From Phycisphaerales bacterium UBA2402 (lineage in GTDB: Bacteria; Planctomycetota; Phycisphaerae; Phycisphaerales; UBA1924), in assembly GCA_002343715.1 (NCBI GenBank), contig DDSA01000064.1, forward strand, positions 1-13,375: a stretch of 13,375 bases of DNA, read 5' to 3'. The notes beneath the pieces were generated by a model. That model made no database searches, had not been told where the DNA came from, and was given only the letters and a program-made list of their open reading frames with translations. The translations under genes and the position numbers were made by a program. Of this stretch, positions 1-8,228 are shown piece by piece. The first letter of the stretch is position 1, and every line of letters starts with the position of its first letter.

Positions 1-844
1 TACCGGCACCGCCGCCGCCGCCGCCGCCAGTTGGCTGACCACCACCGCCCCTACCCGGCTGTGTCGGGATCGCGCCTCCGCCACCACGAGATGAACCGCC
101 CCCTTGGGAAGCCCCACCATTCGTTGGCGCTGTCGCGTCGGTTGGTGAACCGGGAGATGATGTCGAATCCGAAGTCTCCGTGGTCTCGGGCGGTATCGGC
201 ACGCGATCGATCGCGGCGACTCGTCTCGCCGTGGCACGCGTACGACCGTCGTCGGATGTGCTCACGACGGAAATGCGAAGCGCGTGAGGAAGTCCATCCG
301 TATCTGAATCCCAGGAGTCGAACCAGTTGGTGCCGTCGTACGCCTGCACATTGAACGCCAGCGCGCCCGGAGAAAACGGGGTTGCGATCCCGCCGGCGTC
401 CTGGTACTCATCGTGGGCAACATCGATGCGACGCCAGAGCGCTTCGCCGGATTCGGCAGGCGCAATGCGGTACTGAACTTCGTACACACCGCCCTCGGCG
501 CCTTCTTCCGCCTCGTTTCGGATCGGGCGGGTTGAGCGGATGAGGAGCAGCAGATCGTCTCGTTCGACTCCCTGCATCCCTCCGTTAAGGATCCGCACAC
601 GGGTGGCCGAAAGGTCCGAATCACGGATCAGGCTGAGCGCATCAAGTTGAATCCGAAGCGCGGCGCCTTCGGCCCGGGCGAAAGCCTGCTGGTGCGCGAG
701 CGAGGTGTTGCGTGCGCGGAACATCTGCCACAACGCCTGGGCGGTGGCCCCGGCGATCAACACCCCGATCAGCGACGCGACGATCAACTCAACCAGCGTG
801 AAGCCGCGGCCGCGGGGCAAAGGAATGGAAAGTTGCTTCATCAT
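1..844 (-). CDS. gspJ: Minor pseudopilin, GspJ-like (3' end cut off by window edge)
   Basis: This is probably a minor pseudopilin of the type II secretion pseudopilus, held in the inner membrane until assembly. The frame is open from ATG at 844 to the left edge (281 codons) without a stop. Residues 1-14 form a basic leader ending in RGRG, followed by FTLVEL and a hydrophobic helix (residues 15-38), the class III signal cut and N-methylated by prepilin peptidase. Glu+5 is present. The middle (to about residue 215) is a beta-rich GspJ-like body. After that comes a low-complexity Ser/Thr/Pro then Gly-rich tail, with a run of seven Gly encoded by GGC/GGT repeats near the edge. The start overlaps the gspI stop by ATGA, and a second ATG follows at once. 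There is no close Shine-Dalgarno site, so translational coupling is likely. The GspJ assignment rests on position after G, H and I and on size; the long Gly-rich tail is not typical of GspJ. Confidence 0.75.
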   Translation of the reverse strand, partial: MMKQLSIPLPRGRGFTLVELIVASLIGVLIAGATAQALWQMFRARNTSLAHQQAFARAEGAALRIQLDALSLIRDSDLSATRVRILNGGMQGVERDDLLLLIRSTRPIRNEAEEGAEGGVYEVQYRIAPAESGEALWRRIDVAHDEYQDAGGIATPFSPGALAFNVQAYDGTNWFDSWDSDTDGLPHALRISVVSTSDDGRTRATARRVAAIDRVPIPPETTETSDSTSSPGSPTDATAPTNGGASQGGGSSRGGGGAIPTQPGRGGGGQPTGGGGGGGAG

Positions 845-1290
845 TGAAGTCGATCCACAACCTCCGGGGGCCTTCGTTCCGGATCCGGCTCTTCGCCGCG
901 TCGCGGGGCGATACGGGTCTCGACCGTGGCGCTCTGTGGCCTTCCTCCGGCGAACCACGTGACCGTGGCCGAAACCAGGTACGCGTCACCCGTATCGCCG
1001 CCTGAGATGTCGATTTTGTAACGGAACGACTCGAAAGGAGGATCGCACGCGCCTTCAGTCGGAAACCGAGAGGCGTACGAATCCGGACCCCGAGAGAGCA
1101 CGAGATTCAGTTGCTCATCGATCAGCATCGCGGCGGCCTGGTACTGCTCGCCGGCGTGCTGCTCCGAGATCGCACGGCCCGCCATACCGACCATGACGGC
1201 CAGCGTGATGCCCAGGAGCACCACCGCGATAACGATGTCGGCGAGCATCATGCCCCGCCGAACCCGGCAGGTGCAGAGGGGGCGCTTCAC
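841..1290 (-). CDS. gspI: Minor pseudopilin, GspI-like
   Basis: A short (149-residue) prepilin-like protein, probably the GspI minor pseudopilin near the tip of the type II secretion pseudopilus. The start chosen is GTG at 1290. It overlaps the gspH stop (GTGA) and has GGAGGAG five bases upstream, whereas the frame could extend to 1404 only deep inside gspH. The leader is 13 residues (MKRPLCTCRVRRG), followed by MMLADIVIAVVLLGITLAV as the membrane and assembly helix. Two positions are odd: residue +1 is Met rather than Phe, and +5 is Asp instead of the usual Glu. The rest contains GEQYQAAAMLIDEQLN, which resembles the helical continuation seen in GspI (A...A..L..E...), and a short beta-rich C-terminal part. 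Placement between gspH and gspJ supports GspI rather than GspK, whose protein is usually much longer. Confidence 0.75.
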   Translation of the reverse strand: MKRPLCTCRVRRGMMLADIVIAVVLLGITLAVMVGMAGRAISEQHAGEQYQAAAMLIDEQLNLVLSRGPDSYASRFPTEGACDPPFESFRYKIDISGGDTGDAYLVSATVTWFAGGRPQSATVETRIAPRRGEEPDPERRPPEVVDRLQ

Positions 1291-1886
1291 CACGGCTCCT
1301 CCCCCTTTCCGGCAGCATCGAGGTCGATCGATCCGTCCGTTATTCGCACCGATGCCGGCGTGATGACGGCTCTCGAAGCGCCCGCCGCGAGCGATACCCG
1401 CCACGATTCCCGCTTTGACTGATCCGCAAGGACGATCGATAAAGATGGACGCCGGAGCGCGCCCGCGAACTCCACCCGGAACCGTTCCGGATTCAGATCC
1501 ATCCCATCGGTCTCGGCGGATTCAACGAAACTCGCCCTGAGTTCCGCATCGGGTGCGAGCGGATCGGATCGCCACTCCGCGGTAACCCCGCGGCGGGTGA
1601 GCATGCGCAGGCGTGCCTGGCCCGCGTCATACTCGATGGCGACGGGTTGATTGGTCAGGCTGTCGCGCCGGGCCGCGATCGAGAGCAACTCGGCAACGGC
1701 CTGGGCATCGGCCCGTGTCTGTCGTCCCGTCAGTGTGGCCAGTCGGGGGGCCACGGCGGCGGCGAGAATCCCCAGGAGCACCAGGACGACGATCACTTCA
1801 ACGATTGAAAAACCGCGCGGCCTCTTGCAGGTAGGACGCACGCCGCCGTCGAAGCGATCCAAGTTGGAAACCGCACCGATCACCAT
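1287..1886 (-). CDS. gspH: Minor pseudopilin, GspH-like
   Basis: A 199-residue pseudopilin of the type II secretion system, probably GspH. The N-terminus has a fairly long 25-residue leader ending in KRPRG, then FSIVEVIVVLVLLGILAAAVAPRLA, a canonical prepilin helix with Glu+5. The following part (TRADAQAVAELLSIAARRDSLTNQPVAIEYD) matches the usual GspH arrangement of a helix, then a beta strand with polar residues at the start of the globular domain. The start ATG at 1886 shares one base with the TAA stop of gspG (TAATG), so it is likely translated by re-initiation. At the 3' end the stop overlaps the gspI GTG. An internal later start would remove the basic leader, so the first ATG is preferred. 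Confidence 0.82.
   Translation of the reverse strand: MVIGAVSNLDRFDGGVRPTCKRPRGFSIVEVIVVLVLLGILAAAVAPRLATLTGRQTRADAQAVAELLSIAARRDSLTNQPVAIEYDAGQARLRMLTRRGVTAEWRSDPLAPDAELRASFVESAETDGMDLNPERFRVEFAGALRRPSLSIVLADQSKRESWRVSLAAGASRAVITPASVRITDGSIDLDAAGKGEEPW
1296..1302 (-). promoter_or_regulatory. Shine-Dalgarno site of gspI
   Basis: GGAGGAG on the minus strand lies five bases before GTG at 1290. It is one of the strongest ribosome-binding sites in the window and decides the GTG start of gspI over the long upstream extension. It lies inside the last codons of gspH. Confidence 0.75.
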
Positions 1887-2335
1887 TACTTCCTGCCGTT
1901 CACCACATCGGCGGCCTCTCCTTCACCACCGGGCTGCCCATCGGAGCCGTAACTCACAATGTCAAAGTCCACGTTGACCTGTCCCGGGACCACAAGGATG
2001 AACAGGTTGCCCCAGGGGTCCAGCAGCGCATCCGTCGACTGGACATAGGGCCCCTTCCAGGCCCCTTCGTCGATGTTGCTCGGTCGTTCCGTAAGGATCG
2101 TGATGGGCGACCCCTCGGGCGGCGCTCCACAATCCGCGATGAAAAGGCTGACGGCTGTGGCGAGAGAACTGGCGTTGGTTTTCGCTACGGCCTGCTTGGA
2201 CTGGCCCACCCGGCTCAGAAGGCGGGGCGCGATGACCGCGGCGATCACGCCGAGTATGACGACGATGACGATGACCTCGATAATCGTGAAGGCGCGGCGG
2301 GCAGTCCGTTCGGCGCGCCTGGTGTGATGCTTCAT
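1886..2335 (-). CDS. gspG: Major pseudopilin GspG
   Basis: This is the main building block of the type II secretion pseudopilus. The protein is 149 residues, the usual GspG length. Residues 1-15 form a basic leader ending in ARRA, cut before FTIIEVIVIVVILGVIAAVIAPRLL. Ala rather than Gly occupies -1. The C-terminal half has the GspG signatures: KGPYV, DPWGN at about residues 107-111, and then YGSDGQPGGEGEAADV, which in known GspG proteins forms the calcium-binding loop. The start is ATG at 2335, with AAGGAG six bases upstream; an adjacent ATG at 2338 is only three bases from it. The frame stays open to 2425, but that extension has no pilin-like leader. A 102-base gap separates it from gspF, while gspH follows with a one-base overlap. 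Confidence 0.92.
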   Translation of the reverse strand: MKHHTRRAERTARRAFTIIEVIVIVVILGVIAAVIAPRLLSRVGQSKQAVAKTNASSLATAVSLFIADCGAPPEGSPITILTERPSNIDEGAWKGPYVQSTDALLDPWGNLFILVVPGQVNVDFDIVSYGSDGQPGGEGEAADVVNGRK

Positions 2336-2341
2336 CATCGA

Positions 2342-2347
2342 CTCCTT
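2342..2347 (-). promoter_or_regulatory. Shine-Dalgarno site of gspG
   Basis: AAGGAG on the minus strand is six bases before ATG 2335 and three before ATG 2338. It supports a short leader peptide for the major pseudopilin and favours the second of the two adjacent ATG codons. Confidence 0.65.
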
Positions 2348-2440
2348 GCTTAGAACGATCCTCGGGCAAGCACCCCACGCGAACGCGGAGGCGGCGGACC
2401 GGGATGAGGGTCTGTGTGTACGCATGAAAGTTCGGTCGTG

Positions 2441-3703
2441 TTACGCGGACATCGCCGCGTCCTGAACCTGCAACAGGGCCAGCAGAATGGCCATGACGAC
2501 AAAGCCCACCACGCACGCCAGGCCGACGACCAGCACCGGGGGCAGGGCGGTGGTGAAGAGTTTGACGCTCTGCTCGGTGCGTTCCTCGAAAGCCCGGGCA
2601 GCCTGCGAGAGCATCTGGTCCAGCCGCCCCGAGCGCTCGCCGAGATTCACGATCTGCACCAGCATGGGGGGGAAGTAGCCGCTGCGTTCCATCGGCTCGG
2701 CGATGGTCTTGCCCGCCGCGACCTGCTCGGCCACATCATCGATCACGCCCTCCATGGCGCGGTTCCCCAGCGTGCCCCGGGTGACGCGAAGCGCGGAGAG
2801 GATGGGGATGCCCGCGCCGGTCAATGTGCCCAGGGTGCGTGTGAAGCGGGCGACCGCGACATCTCGCAGCAGACGACCCAGCAACGGGAGCCGCAGCAGC
2901 GCGGTATCGACGCGCAGACGCCCCTCGGGCGTGGCGTAGTACTTGCGGAACGTGAGGACGCCGATCGTGACCGCGATCAATGTCACGGCCCAGCCGGGTA
3001 TCAGCCCCCACCACATACCGCCGAAAAACTCCCCCGCGCCTTTCACGACCTGTGTCGGCCAGGGGAGTGTGGTGGCCTGCCCCGCCAGTTGCTTGAGGAT
3101 ATTGGGCACGATAAAGGTGATCACGACGATGACCGCAACAACCACGAGCAGGCAGATGATGAACGGGTACAGGATGGCCCCGACGATCGACCTGCGGAGT
3201 TTCAGGTCCTTGTCCAGCAGTTCCGCCGCCTGCCCGAGCACCTCGGCCAACTGTCCGGACACTTCACCGGCGCGAACCAGATTGACCGTGAGTTCACCGA
3301 ATGTCCGCGACCAGGGGAGCATGGCATCGGCCAGACTTTTCCCGTGTTCCACCTCCCCGATCACAGATTCCAGCATCTCCTTCTGCCGGAGCGTGCGGCC
3401 CTGTTTCGTCATGGTGCGCAGCGCCTGCACCAGCGGAAGCCCGGCGGAGAGTGCCGTGGCCAACTCGCGGATGAAAGCCGCGGTCTCGGCCCTCGACATC
3501 GCCCTCGGCGACCACGCGGTCGTGCGGATCAAGTCGGCCCCTTGGGCCGGGGTAGACAGGGTTGGAACACTGACACCCATCGGTTCAACCGATGTCGGCG
3601 TCTCGCCCCGACGCATCAGTTCACGCACCGCGGCGGCTCGGTCGGGTGCCTCGATGGTCGCTGCGGCTGGGGTCGTGATCGTTCTATAAAGAAAGGTGGC
3701 CAT
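2441..3703 (-). CDS. gspF: Type II secretion inner-membrane platform protein GspF
   Basis: A polytopic inner-membrane protein of the secretion platform, which connects the ATPase with pseudopilus growth. The 420-residue length is typical. The N-terminus MATFLYRTI matches the family start. Two homologous cytoplasmic T2SSF domains are visible (about 72-197 and 283-405), each with a helix of the form LxxAxxAGxPxxxAL (around 81-95 and 291-305) and a GExSG turn (146-150 GEVSG and 355-359 GERSG). Three hydrophobic segments lie at about 173-199, 232-252 and 387-412, as expected. The start was set at ATG 3703, 25 bases after the gspE stop. An extension to 3781 would overlap gspE and add a basic, non-family sequence. 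No good Shine-Dalgarno site precedes 3703. The gene sits between gspE and gspG in the normal order. Confidence 0.92.
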   Translation of the reverse strand: MATFLYRTITTPAAATIEAPDRAAAVRELMRRGETPTSVEPMGVSVPTLSTPAQGADLIRTTAWSPRAMSRAETAAFIRELATALSAGLPLVQALRTMTKQGRTLRQKEMLESVIGEVEHGKSLADAMLPWSRTFGELTVNLVRAGEVSGQLAEVLGQAAELLDKDLKLRRSIVGAILYPFIICLLVVVAVIVVITFIVPNILKQLAGQATTLPWPTQVVKGAGEFFGGMWWGLIPGWAVTLIAVTIGVLTFRKYYATPEGRLRVDTALLRLPLLGRLLRDVAVARFTRTLGTLTGAGIPILSALRVTRGTLGNRAMEGVIDDVAEQVAAGKTIAEPMERSGYFPPMLVQIVNLGERSGRLDQMLSQAARAFEERTEQSVKLFTTALPPVLVVGLACVVGFVVMAILLALLQVQDAAMSA

Positions 3704-3728
3704 GTGATGTGCGCCGTACGCCGCTGCG

Positions 3729-5365
<1,637 letters not shown>

Positions 5366-5369
<4 letters not shown>

Positions 5370-6598
5370 TGGTCGGTCTGCTCCTCTTCGTCTAGATCGG
5401 GCATGAAGTCGGCCATGGGATTCATCGGCGCGGACTTCTTCTCGGGGAGTCGGTTCTTCTGAGCCGGAGTCAGGATGTCGGTAAGTTTGGCGAGGGCCTT
5501 GTCATCGAGGTCCTTGCGGGCGTCGCGAGCCTGTTTCACAGGGTCATCGGGGCCTGCGCCGCCCATGAAACCCTCCATCATCACCATCATGGAACCGCCG
5601 GACTTATCCTCTTTCTCTTCGGTCGCCCTTGCCCAGCGACTATTGATCGGCGCGAGGTCCCGCTGATACGACTCGCGCAGGGCGGACACGGACTCCTTCT
5701 GCTCGGGAGTCAGGTCCGCGAACTTGAGCGCCGCATCCAGACTTTTCGCGGTGTGCGATGGGCGATAGACCCTCGGAAAACTCCGACGCTGTACTTCCGC
5801 CTCAAACTTTGCTCGCCCTTCTTCGGGCATCAACCCTGCCAGTTGGCGGGCGTAGACACGGTTGGTGTCGCGTACTTCCTTCGCGCCTTCGTACATGCTT
5901 TTCATCATCCCCTGGATTTTCTGCATGTCGAACATGGCTCCCCCCTCGAGAACATCCTTCTGGGCATCTTTGGCCTGCCGCTCGAAGTTCTGGAGCATTC
6001 TGTCCACATCCAACTCATATCGCTCCAACGTCTCATCGAACTCCGTATTGCCCGCGGGCCTCGTCCCGGTTCGTTCGACCACCGCGATCAGATCCACCGC
6101 GGCCCCGCTCACGAATCCGAATCGCATCGCCTGCTCCCGGCGGCGGTAGCGCTCAACGCTGGGCCACTTCTCCACCTGATCAGGGGTCAGGATGGATTTC
6201 AGATCATCGAAGAATCCTTTTTCAAGCCCTTCAAACTTGGTCGCCATCTCCCGGCTGATCGCGGGCATGTCCTTCTGATAGACCCCGAAACCCTCGTCCC
6301 GCGCCTTCTCGGCCAAGGCCTCCATTTTCGACTGAAACTCCTTCATCGCCGCCCGCGTCGCGGTCTGGTTGCCCTCCAGGAGCGTCATCGCTGTTTCCTT
6401 CTGCTCTTTATCAAGCCCCAGCAGTTTCGCGTACGCATCCAGGCCCCGCTTGGTGATGGTGTCCTGCATCATGGAATCCATGCCGCCCATCCCCATCCCG
6501 AACTGTGCCTGGGACGGATGAACCGCGAGCAGATACACCGACACCCCGATGCAAGCGAGGAGCCGACCAATCGTCTTCGTGATGACACGGACGTTCAT
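5366..6598 (-). CDS. Exported helical LTxxQ-motif protein, paralogue C
   Basis: The function is unknown. It is a 410-residue exported, highly charged and mostly helical protein that resembles Spy/CpxP-type periplasmic chaperones only by its LTxxQ motifs. A Sec signal peptide is seen (about 1-32, ending SQAQ), then a Met/Gly-rich linker (FGMGMGGMDSMM). Four LTxxQ-like motifs occur: LDKEQ 62-66, LTPDQ 137-141 followed by VEKWPSVER, LTPEQ 296-300, and LTPAQ 376-380 followed by KNRLP. A second Met-rich loop (SMMVMMEGFMGG) lies near 336-347, and the C-terminus is acidic. The start is ATG 6598, seven bases after GGGTGG; the longer frame to 6664 would place basic residues before the signal peptide. 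Its stop overlaps the gspE GTG, so it is very likely co-translated with the secretion ATPase. It is clearly homologous over its length to the two genes upstream. Confidence 0.85.
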
Positions 6599-6816
6599 GC
6601 AGAAACCACCCTTTCGAATGCGTGGCACCCCTTTGATACGCTGAAACCGACCCCAGCGTATCACGCCGGAAGAGGCCGGGTTCCCGAGGATGTATCGGAA
6701 AGGGAAGGGGATTCTTGCTTTTGCTACTCGGTGCGCCGAACGCAGACAAGCAACAAGCGCCGCCTCGAGCCAGGATGCTCCGTCACATTCACCCGGGCAG
6801 ATCCATTCCCCGCGTC
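6599..6816 (-). promoter_or_regulatory. Leader between LTxxQ paralogues B and C, with a perfect 9-bp inverted repeat
   Basis: This is a 218-base non-coding gap upstream of paralogue C. GATACGCTG at 6635-6643 is repeated exactly inverted as CAGCGTATC at 6654-6662, with a 10-base loop. It lies 37 to 64 bases before the start codon. No U-run follows on either strand, so it is not a standard intrinsic terminator. It may be an operator or an RNA hairpin in the leader of the paralogue C-gspE message. I see no convincing -35/-10 pair. Confidence 0.45.
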
Positions 6817-8088
6817 CTACCGATTCTCGCGGATCATCATCATCCGCTGGCCGCCCAACATTTCCGGCTCTTCGCCCTCGAATGTCTTGGGGAGTTTCTC
6901 TTTTTGATCTGGACGAAGCGTTGAGCGGAGTCGGCTCGCGTACTTCTCATCGAGTTCACGCCGCGACTTTCGGGCATCCTTCAGGGCTTGCGGCTCATCA
7001 CCATTGGACATGAAAATCGCCGCACCCCCGGAGGACATTCCCCCGGCGTTGCCGGATTTTTCGTGCTCCTCGACCGCCGCGGCCCAGGCGGCGTTTACCG
7101 GCCCGATTTCCCGGGTGTACGCCTGCTTCATCGATGCAATCTCCTCACGCTGCGAGGCATCGAGATCGCTGAGGTGAAGGGCCGCATCGAGTTCCTTGGC
7201 GGTGCGGGACTCCCGATACACACGCGGGAAGCACGCCTTGCGGTACGCAGACTTGAACGCCTCGCGTTCTCCGTCGGGCAAGAGCCCTTCGATCTTGCGC
7301 GCGTTCTGCTGATTCACATCGCAGATCTTGCGGCCCGCCTCACGGGATTCGGCCATCTGCTTCTCCAGTTTTTCAAGGTCGATCGGCTTGCCCGGCTCGA
7401 AGACGGGAGTCTCTCCACGGGCCGCTTCGCGGGCAACGAGTTGCTGGTCCAACTCGACCTCGTACGAATCAAGCACCTGCCCAACGCTCCTGGCGGGTTC
7501 ACCTTTGAGCGACAGCATACCGACGACTTCGATCAGGTCCACACTCTCCCCGCTCATCTGCCCCTGACGAAGACCGACCTCTCGCCGTCTTGCCCGCTCT
7601 ACCCGTGGCCACCTTTCCTCCTGCGCGGCGCTGTCGAGCAGACTTTTCAAATCCGAAAAAAACTCCTTCTCGAGCTTCGTGGTTGCTTCGCGGTTTTCCT
7701 TCTGAATCGCCGGCATCCGCTCCATGAAAACCGAGTGATCGCCGGAATCGTCCGCGGCCCGACGCACTTCGTCGAGCGCCTCACGCATGGCTTTTTGTCT
7801 CGCGGCGTACGCCGCGGCGTAGCCGCCGTGCATGGTCATGGCCGCTTCCCGCTGCTCCGGGCTGAGGCCAAGCATCTCGGTGTACTTCTCAACCGCACGC
7901 TTGGAGATCTGGCCGGATCCACCGAACCCGCCCGGCCCGATCCGCGAGGACACCATGATCTCCTGACCCGCGGCCTCGGGGCAAGAGACACCGCCCGCGC
8001 CCGCCCAGAGCAACGCCATCATCAGCGTGGATGTCAACGAATTTCGGCGACAAACGCACGAACGCCACGAGTTTGGTGACTTCAGCAT
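6817..8088 (-). CDS. Exported helical LTxxQ-motif protein, paralogue B
   Basis: The function is unknown. The protein is 423 residues and homologous to its two neighbours. The N-terminus has a basic region (SCVCRRN), a hydrophobic core (LTSTLMMALLWAGAGG), and then either a signal peptidase I site near AAGQE or a weak lipobox GVSC with Cys36; both are possible. A Gly-rich linker follows. Motifs corresponding to those of the paralogues are LSPEQ 75-79, a degenerate LDSAAQ at 151-156 followed by EERWPRVER, LDASQ 309-313 and LRPDQ 391-395 followed by KEKLP. The conserved FPRVYRESRTAKELDAALHLSDL segment is near 287-309, described here by its shared core FPRVYR..TAK.LDAAL. It is the most diverged copy at the motifs. 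The start is ATG 8088 with AGGTG four bases upstream. A run of seven T (minus strand, 8099-8105) lies just before this site. An in-frame GTG at 8115 would add nine residues and is less likely. Confidence 0.82.
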   Translation of the reverse strand: MLKSPNSWRSCVCRRNSLTSTLMMALLWAGAGGVSCPEAAGQEIMVSSRIGPGGFGGSGQISKRAVEKYTEMLGLSPEQREAAMTMHGGYAAAYAARQKAMREALDEVRRAADDSGDHSVFMERMPAIQKENREATTKLEKEFFSDLKSLLDSAAQEERWPRVERARRREVGLRQGQMSGESVDLIEVVGMLSLKGEPARSVGQVLDSYEVELDQQLVAREAARGETPVFEPGKPIDLEKLEKQMAESREAGRKICDVNQQNARKIEGLLPDGEREAFKSAYRKACFPRVYRESRTAKELDAALHLSDLDASQREEIASMKQAYTREIGPVNAAWAAAVEEHEKSGNAGGMSSGGAAIFMSNGDEPQALKDARKSRRELDEKYASRLRSTLRPDQKEKLPKTFEGEEPEMLGGQRMMMIRENR

Positions 8089-8228
8089 GATGCACCTGAA
8101 AAAAACCCGCGGCACGGAACTTGCCGGGGGAAAGCCTCACACCGCCACGCCCCGCGGCATCGCGGAGAACGGAGTGTGCTTCTTGCTTGATGCCCTTCCG
8201 GGGCTTTTCCGTCGGCTCTCAGACAATC
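8089..8228 (-). other. Gap between LTxxQ paralogues A and B
   Basis: 140 bases without a gene. It contains small GC hairpins (CCGCG gcat CGCGG at 8152-8165; GCCC/GGGC at 8192-8204, which is followed by TTTT only when read on the plus strand). No clear promoter or terminator for leftward transcription was seen. Read-through from paralogue A to B is plausible. Confidence 0.4.

Noticed and set aside
1..30. GCC triplet run as a CRISPR or intergenic microsatellite
   Set aside because: It is in frame within the gspJ reading frame and encodes Gly; no spaced repeat units are present.
5753..6907. 384-codon open frame on the plus strand, with a similar one at 6988-8079
   Set aside because: Both are antisense to the LTxxQ paralogues, whose signal peptides and shared motifs show the coding strand.
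8099..8105. Seven-base homopolymer as a phase-variation tract in paralogue B
   Set aside because: It lies upstream of the preferred ATG 8088 and so outside the coding region; it would matter only if the less likely GTG 8115 start is used.
8192..8210. GCCC/GGGC hairpin followed by TTTT as an intrinsic terminator
   Set aside because: The T-run follows only on the plus strand, where no gene ends; the stem is four pairs. For leftward transcription there is no U-run.
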